Positions 55,301-64,000 of a stretch of DNA of 64,000 bases are shown piece after piece (position 1 is the stretch's first letter; each line of letters begins with the position of its first letter). The stretch lies in the NCBI GenBank assembly GCA_903772945.1, contig CAICTM010000016.1:124001-188000 (forward strand). The letters run 5' to 3'. Source of the DNA: Seminavis robusta (lineage: Eukaryota; Bacillariophyta; Bacillariophyceae; Naviculales; Naviculaceae). The notes below the pieces were generated by a model that had not been told where the DNA came from, searched no databases, and saw nothing but the letters and a program-made list of their open reading frames with translations. The position numbers were made by a program, and so were the translations under genes.

Positions 55301-55673
55301 TGTTGCCCCCATCAGCATGCACAGTCAAAACGGTTGGCCGTCGAACATCAGGATAGGTTTCGCCAACCCACCGACCGTGCTCTTGTGGCAGGCAGTCAGT
55401 GGGGGCAAAGATTTTCTCGTCTCCGGGGTCCAAATAAAAATTGGTAAACAAGCCTGTGGTGATGAGTGTGATGGACATCAGGCAGACGAGGCCTATGCAT
55501 CTTTTTGGGTTGCGGGCTGCCAATAGACTAACCGATAGAACGGAGTTTATGATTGCCTTTCGCAGATAACCTGTTGCTCGTTTCCAGATGATGACACATC
55601 TGCTGATGCAGTCTGCAGCTTCTTCATGATTCGAGATCTCGGTGACGCTGCTAGTAGGGTCGGCTGCTTGCAT
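52372..55673 (-). CDS. Patched/NPC1-type RND membrane protein (4 exons)
   Basis: Exons 55673-54380, 54299-53373, 53288-53098 and 53010-52372; GT-AG introns of 80, 84 and 87 bp; 1016 residues in one frame. Layout: an N-terminal helix, a large lumenal loop with N-glycosylation-like sites, then a sterol-sensing-domain-like helix block (F-A-I-F-G-I-G-L-D-D-T-F-I-I-V-G-A-F, then M-G-A-L-T-S-S-I-P). A second loop and a second helix block follow, with L-V-I-S-V-G-L-L-V-D-F-I-M-H, a Y-Y-E-S stretch and T-M-G-S-S-I-L-V-G-G-L-S-T. The acidic Asp pair and the V-D-F-x-x-H site are the usual RND proton-pathway positions. The ~130-residue tail is Asp/Glu/Pro-rich. Expected to move lipids or sterols across a membrane; substrate not visible. 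Confidence 0.88.
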
Positions 55674-57358
55674 CTTTTGTTGCTTTCTAGCTAGTAGCTA
55701 TAGTACTGTATGATAAATAGAGAGTTGGCTTGGGTTGTAGTGCATCAAATCGCGACGTTGTAGTCTCATGAACCTCATTGCCACAGCATCGATGCTTTTG
55801 CTCGGCGATGTTCCTTGCTGGAGGCATTTGCCAAAATTTGTGACAGGGGTGCGCGTTGGACTGTTTTCTCTTCAACTTGTGTGACCAGCCGTATTAGCTC
55901 TGCGGGCTGGACTTCCTGGGCGAAATTATGCCGCGAATTATGCCCCAACCTCATCCTTCATGAGCCGCCTAGAAGGATTCTGTGGTACCAGACCTGCAAA
56001 CCGGGAGGCTGATCCGCGACCGTGATTGTAAGAAAAGACATCGTTGCTTTCATGAGGAGCAGGACCAACCTACTTGTCTTTTTAGCTACCAGCGGCCTAG
56101 CTAGCTAGCTAGCTACTGTAGTAGCAACTCGCTCCAGGAGTGGTTACCAGTTACTACATGTACAGCAGCCCAAGCAAGCTAGCTATCAAGAGCGAGAGAT
56201 GCTGAGCGCCCAGGGAACGTCCACGGTTCCACACTGTTGAGCGAGTTGCTCAACGAAATCAGTTGTTTGAAAGATACGGTACCTGATGCTGGCCTGGGTT
56301 GCATTGCTTGGCTAACTCTGACTGTGGAACCACATAGACAAACAAGCAATCTTTCTTCAAAGTTGCAACCAAACGATGATGTCACAAGTGCAGGTCTCAT
56401 TTCTTCTATAGTGTAAGGTTGAATTGGAGGTATGGTAGTACCGGTATAACCCCAAGCCGGACTTTCACTTGATACTGGTACTGGTGGACAATTGTCTGCA
56501 TACTAGTATGTCCAGATTGGGTTGGTGGCTGGTCCTCGTACCGATACGGTCAAGGTAGGTATCAGTACGATGCGGTGCGGTGCGGTGCGGCACGGCGACT
56601 ACCTTCCCTACTCCAACCCCCCTACCACCACAAATATAAAGGTACATGTATGTGCATCAATCGCATTTGGGAGCAGCAATGCTGCTAGCTAATCTACTAC
56701 TCGGTGCTATGGTAGGCATCCACCTGGCTGGCTGCCTGCAAGTCTACCGTACTACCGTACTAGATCATCTCTAGACACGAGGCATGGATGGTTCTTCCAA
56801 TCCGCAAACAAACAAACAAACAAAACAAATGGAGGGTCTAGCTAGTAGAGGAGAGAGAATAATCACGTTTATTGGAACCGACCAAACGTCCCCGGTTCCA
56901 CACTTTGCTTTGCGGTTCCAGCCAGCCAGCCAGTCAAAAGTCAAGTCGAATACATGTACCGTATGTAGGGAAGGAGAACCACCCACACACAAAACGTAAC
57001 AGACAAACTCTCTTTGCCAAATAAACATGCAACAACAAGTAAGTTCATGTCTGTCTCATTATTTTAAAATTATACAGTACTCACAGCGGGCTGAATTGAA
57101 TTGGAGGATGCATCGTGATCCATACGGGTAGCGGATCTGCCCCAAACCGTGTTGTCGTAGCGTGGAAGCATCCTTGCTCATAACCAGATCAACAATGGCC
57201 GCACAGGTTTCACGCACGTTTCATGAAAAGATGAAAGCAGCAACAACACAAAGAAAGCTGCCGTCTCATTCCTTTCCTTGTCCACAACTCGACTACTGCA
57301 ACACAACACCGTCTTCTAGCTACTACCGTACTAACTACTATCTTCTACAATAATTACA
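55674..57358. other. Long intergenic region
   Basis: No gene seen. It holds agct repeats at ~56098-56115, a gtgcg run near 56572-56592, caaa repeats near 56805-56825 and a TACCGGTA at 56439. The right end should contain the eIF3g promoter. Confidence 0.6.
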
Positions 57359-58393
57359 ATGTCAGCACCACGTTGGGGAGATGATTTGGATGATTCGGAC
57401 GACGAAGAGCCGGCGGTAGTGGTATCTCCCGTCAAAAGTACCAGTGGCGATGTGACCACGACGGGTGTCGTGGTTCCTCCCACGCACAAGTCTCGCATTG
57501 ACGCCAAGGGTGTTCAGATTGTGACTTCCTATCGTCCTCATCCGGCCAATCCCAATCAATTGTGGAAGACCGTGACGAAACTCAAGGTGGCCACGGAACG
57601 TCGTCGCGAAGCCAAATCGATTACCGAACGTCGGCAGTGGAAGAAATTTGGAGATGCCTGCCAAGATGGTGATGGCAAAGATGGCAATGCGCAGCGGTCC
57701 ACAATTCAAAGCAAAGATGAAGTATTCTTGGAAGATCCCAATGCCGATAACGATTTGCAAGAAGAAGATGCCACCAAGGCGATTGCTGGTAACTTGAATG
57801 CGTTTTGGGCCAAACAACAACGTCGTCAATTGGAACGCAAATACGATGTTACTGGTGTGGCGGCCGAAGGAGGTGGTGCCGCTACTGGATGGACCCAAGT
57901 TGGAGCGGGTGGTGCCGCGGCGGCCGGAGGACCTGCGGCAGGTGCTCCCGGCAAGTACATTCCTCCGGCCGCTCGTGCGGGATTGTCGGGTGCCCCGGGC
58001 GGTGGTCCATCGGCGTTCAAACCAGAACGACGCGACGATTTGAATACCATTCGGGTCACGAATATTAGTGAAAATACCACCGAAGCCGATTTGCAAGATT
58101 TGTTTCAACGATTTGGACGCATTTCACGCGTTTATTTGGCCAAAGACAAGGAAACACTCATCAGCCGTGGATTTGCGTTCGTGTCGTTTGTCAATAAGGA
58201 TGATGCCGCCCGCGCCATGGAAAAATTGCAGGGATACGGATACGATCATTTGATTCTCAAACTCGAATGGGCGCGACCCAATACTCCCAAAGATCCCGCG
58301 TCCAGTGGAACCGAGTATCGATCGGGGTATGGAAAAGCATTGGCGCAAGATACCAAGGCAAAGGTCTCGTATGCGTCCAATCTTACCAAGTAG
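57359..58393 (+). CDS. EIF3G: Eukaryotic translation initiation factor 3 subunit G
   Basis: 344 residues, one exon, ATG at 57359. The N-terminus starts A-P-R-W-G-D-D and is acidic. The eIF3g domain follows (G-V-Q-I-V-T-S-Y-R, L-W-K-T-V-T-K-L-K, R-R-Q-W-K-K-F-G-D-A, V-F-L-E-D-P). Then a Gly/Ala linker with G-K-Y-I-P-P-A-A-R-A-G, and a C-terminal RRM (I-R-V-T-N-I near 226, R-G-F-A-F-V-S-F near 270). It is the RNA-binding subunit of eIF3, acting in scanning and reinitiation in the cytosol. The zinc-knuckle (C-x2-C..H..C) present between these parts in plants and animals is missing; the whole protein has one Cys in that stretch. Confidence 0.93.
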   Translation: MSAPRWGDDLDDSDDEEPAVVVSPVKSTSGDVTTTGVVVPPTHKSRIDAKGVQIVTSYRPHPANPNQLWKTVTKLKVATERRREAKSITERRQWKKFGDACQDGDGKDGNAQRSTIQSKDEVFLEDPNADNDLQEEDATKAIAGNLNAFWAKQQRRQLERKYDVTGVAAEGGGAATGWTQVGAGGAAAAGGPAAGAPGKYIPPAARAGLSGAPGGGPSAFKPERRDDLNTIRVTNISENTTEADLQDLFQRFGRISRVYLAKDKETLISRGFAFVSFVNKDDAARAMEKLQGYGYDHLILKLEWARPNTPKDPASSGTEYRSGYGKALAQDTKAKVSYASNLTK

Positions 58394-59061
58394 ACTAGTT
58401 ATATCCTACAATGCTTGGTACTACGCACGACACTATTCCATCCACGAGGCATCTATGAAAGGAGTTTTGTGATTTTATATATAAAGTTAATCGCCTGATA
58501 AAAAGAATATATCTTATCCTATAATCGTTTGTAGTCCAGTTTCATTGTGTTTTCGGGTCCGTGCTCGCGAACGTCGTAGCGGATGACAGGGACACTTCGG
58601 GCGACAATCACAGCCAAACGACAGCGACGATCTGGGTTTCTTCCTGCGCTTCCAGAAGGAATACTTTTTAAGGTTCTTCCACGGCGGGCGGACAGCAGCA
58701 GAGCCAGATTGCGCTGTTCCTACGAGATGAGAGATGGGATGAAGCCTTTGTCTATCTACTACGAGGGTTGGTTCTTCATGTTGTATGTAGTCTAGCTAGT
58801 TACTGCGCTGCGGGGAGGAAACGAAACGTTGGCTTGCCATGGTTTTGCTTGCTTGGCCGCTAGCTAGCTACATTTTACGAGCAGAACCAGGTGGATTCGA
58901 TTCGATTCGATCAGCTGGCACGGTACACGTATATCCACTGCAGATAGATGTTTTTTGAGTTTCTATTGTGCTGTTGAAGCAGGATTATATAAACTATGGC
59001 TGGTTTATGCGTCGCCTGTGTACGAAAGTCGTAAGAATCCATTTATTTGGGATTTAATCCT
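58394..59061. other. Intergenic between convergent genes
   Basis: The eIF3g and sulfotransferase genes end toward each other here. No gene or clear structure seen apart from short gctagcta runs. Confidence 0.55.
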
Positions 59062-60525
59062 TCACTGTGGAGGCGAAATCAATGTTAGAGGGAGGGGCGG
59101 AAACCGGGACAAGATTTCTTCTTCCGAAATGAAAGCCTCCTCTTTCGGGATGACAGTCTTCTTGTGATTGGATTGGTTGCGACGGTGTTCCAGCAAGGAC
59201 TCGTGAAAGGGGGAACCAGGCTGGATGGGAAGTCCTATAAAGTCATACAGTTTGGTGACTTCTCGGGGAATGTCCGCCACAAAGTCCTCAAACTGAATGA
59301 TATGCTTGGCTGTCGACGAGGAAGCACAAAACTCGGCCTGTGTTTGATGCCACTGAGCCATGACATCAATGATATCCCTTCTGACTTTGGGGATCTTCAT
59401 CACATTGTGTCCTGCCATTTGCTCACTCAACAAACCCTGCAGCTTGAGCCAGGATGGCAACTGTTCCCTGGGATCCCTCACCATGACGGCATACTTGGCA
59501 TCGGGATACACTTGCTTGGATTGCTCCAAGAGACCATTCCAACCTGCCACCCACTTGCACAGGTAGCGCTTCCCATGGCCACGGCGGTACATCATCTTTT
59601 GCACACATCTCTGATGGAATTTCATCATGCGAACACGAGACGGTTCGGGCAGATTGCCAAATTGGTAGAACATCTTGGCATGGGACGGGAAGAACGCTGT
59701 CATGAGCATGTGGGAAGGACCGTGGAACAAGAAGAGGTTATCATCTTCATCTGGCAAGTCAAATCGAAGGCGCCTCATCTGCTTGCGTTGTCCTGACTCT
59801 GGCAAGAGATTGAGTTTTCCCATGCGAATGGCCAGGTTGTAGGCTCTTCCTCCCAAGGCAATCTGGTCCATCTTGTAGAAGAAATCAATGACATACTGAA
59901 TGGTAAGATAGGGGAAGCGCATCTCATACAAGTACATGGAGCAAAAGGAGTCGTGGTCTGCGGACAAGACATCTTGAAATTTGGTGGTTCCCGAACGTGG
60001 TTGTCCCAAGATGAATAGAGGCTCCTCCACTTTAGTCGCCTTGTAGCCAGAGAAGAGAATCTCATCGAGATACCAAAGTACACATTCCAGTGGGAACCTG
60101 ACAAATATCAACCAGGCAAGAATGGCAATGCCAATGAGGTTGAAGCGGAGGGGGAGACCGTCATGTCTTCCACTGAAGCTACGCTTGGCCAGCTGGAAGA
60201 TGATGCTCCAATCGGCAACAGGACTCAGAGTCCATGTCACAATGTAGAAGGCAGTCAAGTACTTGGCATAGGGTGACACTGTGTATGCCAGAGCTCCCAA
60301 CACGAAAAATGCATACCACCGAGTGGGAAGCAAAGGAAAGTCGTCAGCATCATTGGTTACAATTTCTGGAGTAATGGAACAGTCGGCAATGCTGCAGTCA
60401 CTGTCGCTGTCACTGTTGTCGGTATCCGATTCTATAGACGTTGAACTGGTGGAATCGGAACGGCACAGCTTCCTGTCCATCTCTGTAATACCAGTGGTTG
60501 TAGTGGTAGTGGTCAGTTTCTCCAT
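59062..60525 (-). CDS. Membrane-anchored sulfotransferase
   Basis: 487 residues from the ATG at 60525; the frame is open upstream but only with a GTG. After a Thr/Ser/Asp-rich N-terminus come two hydrophobic segments (W-Y-A-F-F-V-L-G-A-L-A-Y and I-G-I-A-I-L-A-W-L-I-F-V). Then follows the PAPS-binding loop L-G-Q-P-R-S-G-T-T-K near 172 and the 3'-phosphate motif V-R-D-P-R-E-Q-L-P-S-W near 350. This matches the Sulfotransfer_3-type family. Likely transfers sulfate from PAPS to a lipid or carbohydrate in the Golgi; acceptor unknown. Confidence 0.85.
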   Translation of the reverse strand: MEKLTTTTTTTGITEMDRKLCRSDSTSSTSIESDTDNSDSDSDCSIADCSITPEIVTNDADDFPLLPTRWYAFFVLGALAYTVSPYAKYLTAFYIVTWTLSPVADWSIIFQLAKRSFSGRHDGLPLRFNLIGIAILAWLIFVRFPLECVLWYLDEILFSGYKATKVEEPLFILGQPRSGTTKFQDVLSADHDSFCSMYLYEMRFPYLTIQYVIDFFYKMDQIALGGRAYNLAIRMGKLNLLPESGQRKQMRRLRFDLPDEDDNLFLFHGPSHMLMTAFFPSHAKMFYQFGNLPEPSRVRMMKFHQRCVQKMMYRRGHGKRYLCKWVAGWNGLLEQSKQVYPDAKYAVMVRDPREQLPSWLKLQGLLSEQMAGHNVMKIPKVRRDIIDVMAQWHQTQAEFCASSSTAKHIIQFEDFVADIPREVTKLYDFIGLPIQPGSPFHESLLEHRRNQSNHKKTVIPKEEAFISEEEILSRFPPLPLTLISPPQ

Positions 60526-61193
60526 GTTAGTTGTCGACGGGTGGTGGAAAATAATATTATGAAAGAAGGGTCGGCTGGTGGCGGGTTGGAGGCAACGGTC
60601 CCGAGTGCTTTGTGATTGTGGGGTTGCTTCTTGCCGTTTTCGGCTTGCTTGCTGGTCACAACCATTAACCAGTAAGTTTATTAAAGTACGAGACACGAGA
60701 CATTGTAAAATTTAAAAAATTGAGTTGTTTAGTCGTACCGAGCCGTACTCACCGGTGTGTAGGTCGGCTGAAGACAGGCCGTTAAGCCTTTCCCGTTCCG
60801 GGCTATCCCCGATGCGCGCGGAAGCTTGTCGGACATGGAAGTGGCAAAATTGCACACCGTACAGATGATACTGGCCAGGAAATGACCGGTAAAGACGAAC
60901 ACTCTTGCTAGCGCTCTTGCTTATCTTCTGGCTACCGGTAGCCGGTACAGAGCTAGCTACTAGATCACTAGATCTACACGCGAGAATACTAGTCTGATTG
61001 ATTCAAAAGCATGTCTATTGATTTGGTTTAGTTACTGTAAAGTCTATTTATTCTGTATACGCAATGCATGTATGTTCGTCTAGGTTTGCCGAGTGGTTGG
61101 TTGTTTCTTCCCTCGCTCGGGCTCTGTATATATCATGAATCGTCTAAAAGGTATGCACAATGTAGTCAATTTTCTCTCCTTGCCTGTTCTGGT

Positions 61194-62186
61194 TTAGCCA
61201 GATAGTTCGTTGGTTGCCTCCTTCCAAAGGAGAGCATCAAGCTTGTCTTGCATTCCTTGAAAGGCTAGGCGACTGAGGGAGCTGTTCAGGTCGGGATCAC
61301 GTTTCAAATGCTTCTCGAGCTTGGTGGTATTCATGCGTAGCAATTTGGCGCCATGCTCACCGGCCACGGCCGCGACTTGACTGCTGCTCTTGGTCGTCTT
61401 GGTCTCTGCACGTCGTTGACGACTGTCGAGAAGCATGGCCAGTCTCTTTTCGCCAAGAAGACGCAATCCGGGTGCATGGTTCTGACTGCAGACATTGTGC
61501 GTGCTGGTGTTGCCTTGAACACTGACGTTGCCTTGGTAGAGCCAGTAGACGGCATCTTGCTCCTCTTCGTTGGCCAATATCACTTGACCTGGTTCCACAG
61601 TTACCCAATCCATGGAGCTCAAGTGGAGTTCCTTGTATTGACTCCAGGAGATCCCCGCTGGTCGGAAGATGGAACGGAAAGCTTGACGGTCCGGAAAGGT
61701 CATGAGATGAGGAACTTCCAAGTGAGCTTGGATCTTGGGGAGCGACGCCGTGATCAGGCCATGACAGGCCACAGCAAAGAGGAAAATTTGAAAGGCAAGT
61801 TCGTCGGGCAATACATCGTGGTCCAAGTCTTGAGCAAGGATGAAGATACGACCAATGACAGTGGCCAATCGAATTACGACGGTGGTCGCACCCCAGAGGG
61901 TCGTAAAGTCCAACAAGGCATGCGTCATTCCATTCATAAACTCATCCTGCACCAAATCTTCGTTAGATAAGAGCTCGCTGCTAAAGGACGAGAGTTCGCT
62001 GCTGATGGACATTGGGAACAGAGACAGTGATGATGTTGGCGTTGCGGTGGTTTTCATTGGGAGTGCTCCAAAAGGGCGGGATAGCCGTGTTGCTGATGAA
62101 GGCATAACCGTGAACGCGTCAGCTTGAGCCAGGCACAATCCCATAAAAAGTGTGAGTCTCATTGTAGTGTACCGAGAGGGGTTCAT
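61194..62186 (-). CDS. Plastid-type protein with cyclic-nucleotide-binding-like region
   Basis: 330 residues from the ATG at 62186; ATGs at 62162 and 62204 are alternatives. The N-terminus M-R-L-T-L-F-M-G-L-C-L-A-Q-A-D-A-F-T-V looks like a diatom plastid presequence: signal peptide, then an A-x-A-F cleavage site and a Ser/Thr/Pro-rich transit region. Two or three hydrophobic segments follow (L-W-G-A-T-T-V-V-I-R-L, F-Q-I-F-L-F-A-V-A-C-H). Residues ~195-245 (F-R-P-A-G-I-S...S-M-D-W-V-T-V-E-P-G-Q-V-I...Y-W-L-Y-Q-G-N-V-S-V) resemble the beta-roll of Popeye/cNMP-binding domains. The call is tentative. Confidence 0.65.
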   Translation of the reverse strand: MNPSRYTTMRLTLFMGLCLAQADAFTVMPSSATRLSRPFGALPMKTTATPTSSLSLFPMSISSELSSFSSELLSNEDLVQDEFMNGMTHALLDFTTLWGATTVVIRLATVIGRIFILAQDLDHDVLPDELAFQIFLFAVACHGLITASLPKIQAHLEVPHLMTFPDRQAFRSIFRPAGISWSQYKELHLSSMDWVTVEPGQVILANEEEQDAVYWLYQGNVSVQGNTSTHNVCSQNHAPGLRLLGEKRLAMLLDSRQRRAETKTTKSSSQVAAVAGEHGAKLLRMNTTKLEKHLKRDPDLNSSLSRLAFQGMQDKLDALLWKEATNELSG

Positions 62187-64000
62187 GATGTTAGCGAGGA
62201 CCATGGTGGTCTTGTCTGGCTTCCGAAGGTTGAGTTGGAAAATTATGATTTTGTGAGAGTGCAAACCTCGGGCCTCGCGGAGACTCTCAGAATCATTTGG
62301 AAGGAACGCAAATCCCGCTTGAACCGAACACGACATCACTTGCTTAACGGTGTGAGTCATCATCGACGTGGATGCATGTTTCAAGGCAACTCCGATGCGG
62401 CTGCTCACTTTTTCGACTCCGTCATGCCGCTTCCCACGAAGAGCCATCACCAAAACATCAGCACCCATCAACCAAGCAACCAAAGTTTGTGAATGCCGTT
62501 GAACGTACTAGCTAGCGACTCGACTCGAGATTGGGCAAGTACAGTAAATATGGCCAGCATCATCATACCCACAGGTTCAAAAAGACACAGAGCACATACA
62601 TGCAGCTGGACAGTCAGCTTGCATCCAAGCCATTGGCCCATAATACCATGATGACTCATATGATTTCTACTGGTTGCATTTTATACTTGCTTAACTCTTG
62701 CTGGCTGCATGCACTGTTGCCGCAATGACGAGTCCTAGTGATGCAGGTCCTCTTCAATAGAAACTGTCCATTGTAGGGACAACCAACCATAACAGCAGTC
62801 ACCTTGCAAGACTACATCGTCAAGCCTCGTCTCTAAAGCATCATACTACTCAGTACGCTGCATTTGCACAGGTTCTCGATATCACTACGGCAGTGTTCTT
62901 CAGAGCTCTTCTACTAGTACCTCTCCTCCTTGCGTTTGATCGCTGGAAGGCTCCGTTGCTTTGATCGCTCGAGGCAAAACCGGAGCATCATGACATCTAG
63001 TGCTAGCTAGATAGCTGTGTAGCTGCACCAGTTCCGAATCTAACTGCACCAGTTCCGATTCCATTCCTCACTCACTCACTTTCCATCATACTGAGTGAGT
63101 TCCTGGATTCGTTCTTCTGAGGTGGCGGTGAATCCCAACCTTTGATGGGTGAAACGTGTCAATGAGCAGGTTTTATGCACTTGTACGGTGGGATTCCCGC
63201 CAATCCAGCGATGCATCAAGTCCATCATCCCCGAAACGCACCCAACAAGCAAACTACACAAAGCGGAACAACTCGACGCACGAGAAAGAACTGAGCTCGA
63301 TCGCCAACCTCGGCATTCCTGGTTCCTATCACCTCCTCACTGTTCGCGCCACGAGGATCCCGTAGCAATCTTGGGATCCTGCAATAGCAATCTTGGGTTC
63401 GCAACTCCACTCGAGGAGCAATCTTGCTTGCCTCGAGACCCTCTCCAAATCACTTGTCATCAGCGACATGCAGCTAAAGAGAGCGTGTCGTCATTGCCGT
63501 CCCGCATCATCGATCTGTGGCTCGTCACTACTGCTCTCCGAGTGACAGTCTGTGCGAACAAGAACCAGCCAGATACCAACGACTTGCAAGGTACTATCCG
63601 TCCAGAATCAGACAAGCATGTCATCACCAAAGTACTCTGGATGAAGGATCTGGTACGTTTCGTATCGGCTCGCTTCAACGCAGGTTCAGAGGAAAGTCCA
63701 TGCAGCTAATACTTCCATGCTATGGGATAGGATACTTCGGGTGGAGGTTTACCATGGTTGCATCCTGATACATGTACTAAGTTGGTTGGGGATTGCCTTT
63801 GTTCTGAATGGGATTGTGCTGTTGGACGGACTCGCCTTCAGGGCTGACATCATGATAACACACTCAATGAAAGTTTTTGGCACAGAAATAGGGATAGCTA
63901 TGCAAGCGTTATACTGCTAGAGAAGGGTAGGCTAGAGAAGGGTAGGTGTTGGTTGTGTGATGTAGGCTAAGGACCCACATTGCTTTCATGCATAAACTGC
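62187..64000. other. Right end of window, nothing assignable
   Basis: An open frame at 63149-63709 has no ATG at its start and unremarkable composition; other short frames look random. A short tandem repeat (ctagagaagggtagg) occurs at 63918-63944. Confidence 0.5.

Noticed and set aside
57362-58108. 248-codon frame on the minus strand
   Set aside because: Antisense to eIF3g and without supporting motifs.
59164-59796. 210-codon open frame on the plus strand
   Set aside because: Fully antisense to the sulfotransferase, whose motifs are clear; typical shadow frame.
62187-62483. Upstream extension of the plastid-type protein
   Set aside because: The frame is open to 62483, but the extension would bury the signal and transit sequence that starts at 62186 or 62162.
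63149-63709. 186-codon open frame near the right end
   Set aside because: Starts at GTG, no ATG context, no domain, composition unlike nearby genes.
1-64000. tRNA, rRNA and CRISPR arrays
   Set aside because: No cloverleaf-like or B-box candidates stood out by eye, no rRNA sequence was recognised, and the tandem repeats seen lack regular spacers. A dedicated tRNA scan would be decisive.

Overview
The window is nuclear DNA of a eukaryotic microalga, most likely a diatom. I infer this from genes split by short GT-AG introns (77-172 bp in the cases resolved), long SEIG-type leucine-rich-repeat (LRR) membrane proteins without kinase domains, secreted and plastid-type N-termini, lineage-specific proteins with a D-W-D..W-x-x-H signature, and ordinary eukaryotic housekeeping genes (eIF3g, a WDR70-like protein, an ABCG transporter, a Patched/NPC-type RND protein). 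Genus cannot be fixed from the sequence. A run of 22 N at 19285-19306 marks a draft assembly.

Layout. 1-6510: the 3' part of a giant acidic/Ser-rich protein with eight copies of a ~30-residue motif and a long C-terminal coiled coil; its frame is open at the window edge. 6644-9361 (-): four-exon ABCG half-transporter. 10011-13842: LRR membrane protein with one intron. 14322-15336 (-): D-W-D/W-x-x-H protein followed by a broken Cys/His domain. 16.1-31.8 kb: an accessory zone holding five copies (intact, truncated, frameshifted or reduced to relics) of a small secreted protein family, a foldback-like non-autonomous element, a transposon-type Cys-rich fragment and a complete hAT-like DNA transposon (21524-26022) with inverted ends and an 8-bp target duplication. 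A WDR70-like gene with an N-terminal FHA domain (29507-31504) sits inside this zone.

32.1-36.6 kb: a W-x-x-H protein with a SUMO-like C-terminus, a second lineage-specific protein and an NADPH-dependent FMN reductase. 36908-41149 (-): three-exon UPF1-like SF1 helicase with a nuclease-like tail. 42565-46491: a second LRR gene, paralogous to the first with the same intron position, followed by an LRR relic. 47726-49302: ankyrin-repeat protein whose frame is interrupted. 50079-51269 (-): polytopic membrane protein. 52372-55673 (-): four-exon RND protein. 57359-58393: eIF3g. 59062-60525 (-): membrane sulfotransferase. 61194-62186 (-): plastid-type protein with a cyclic-nucleotide-binding-like region. 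The last 1.8 kb holds nothing I can assign.

The genes do not form one pathway. The coherent stories are: birth and decay of a secreted protein family around transposons; a dispersed LRR gene pair with mosaic similarity; and a 14-bp element shared upstream of three unrelated-looking minus-strand lineage genes.
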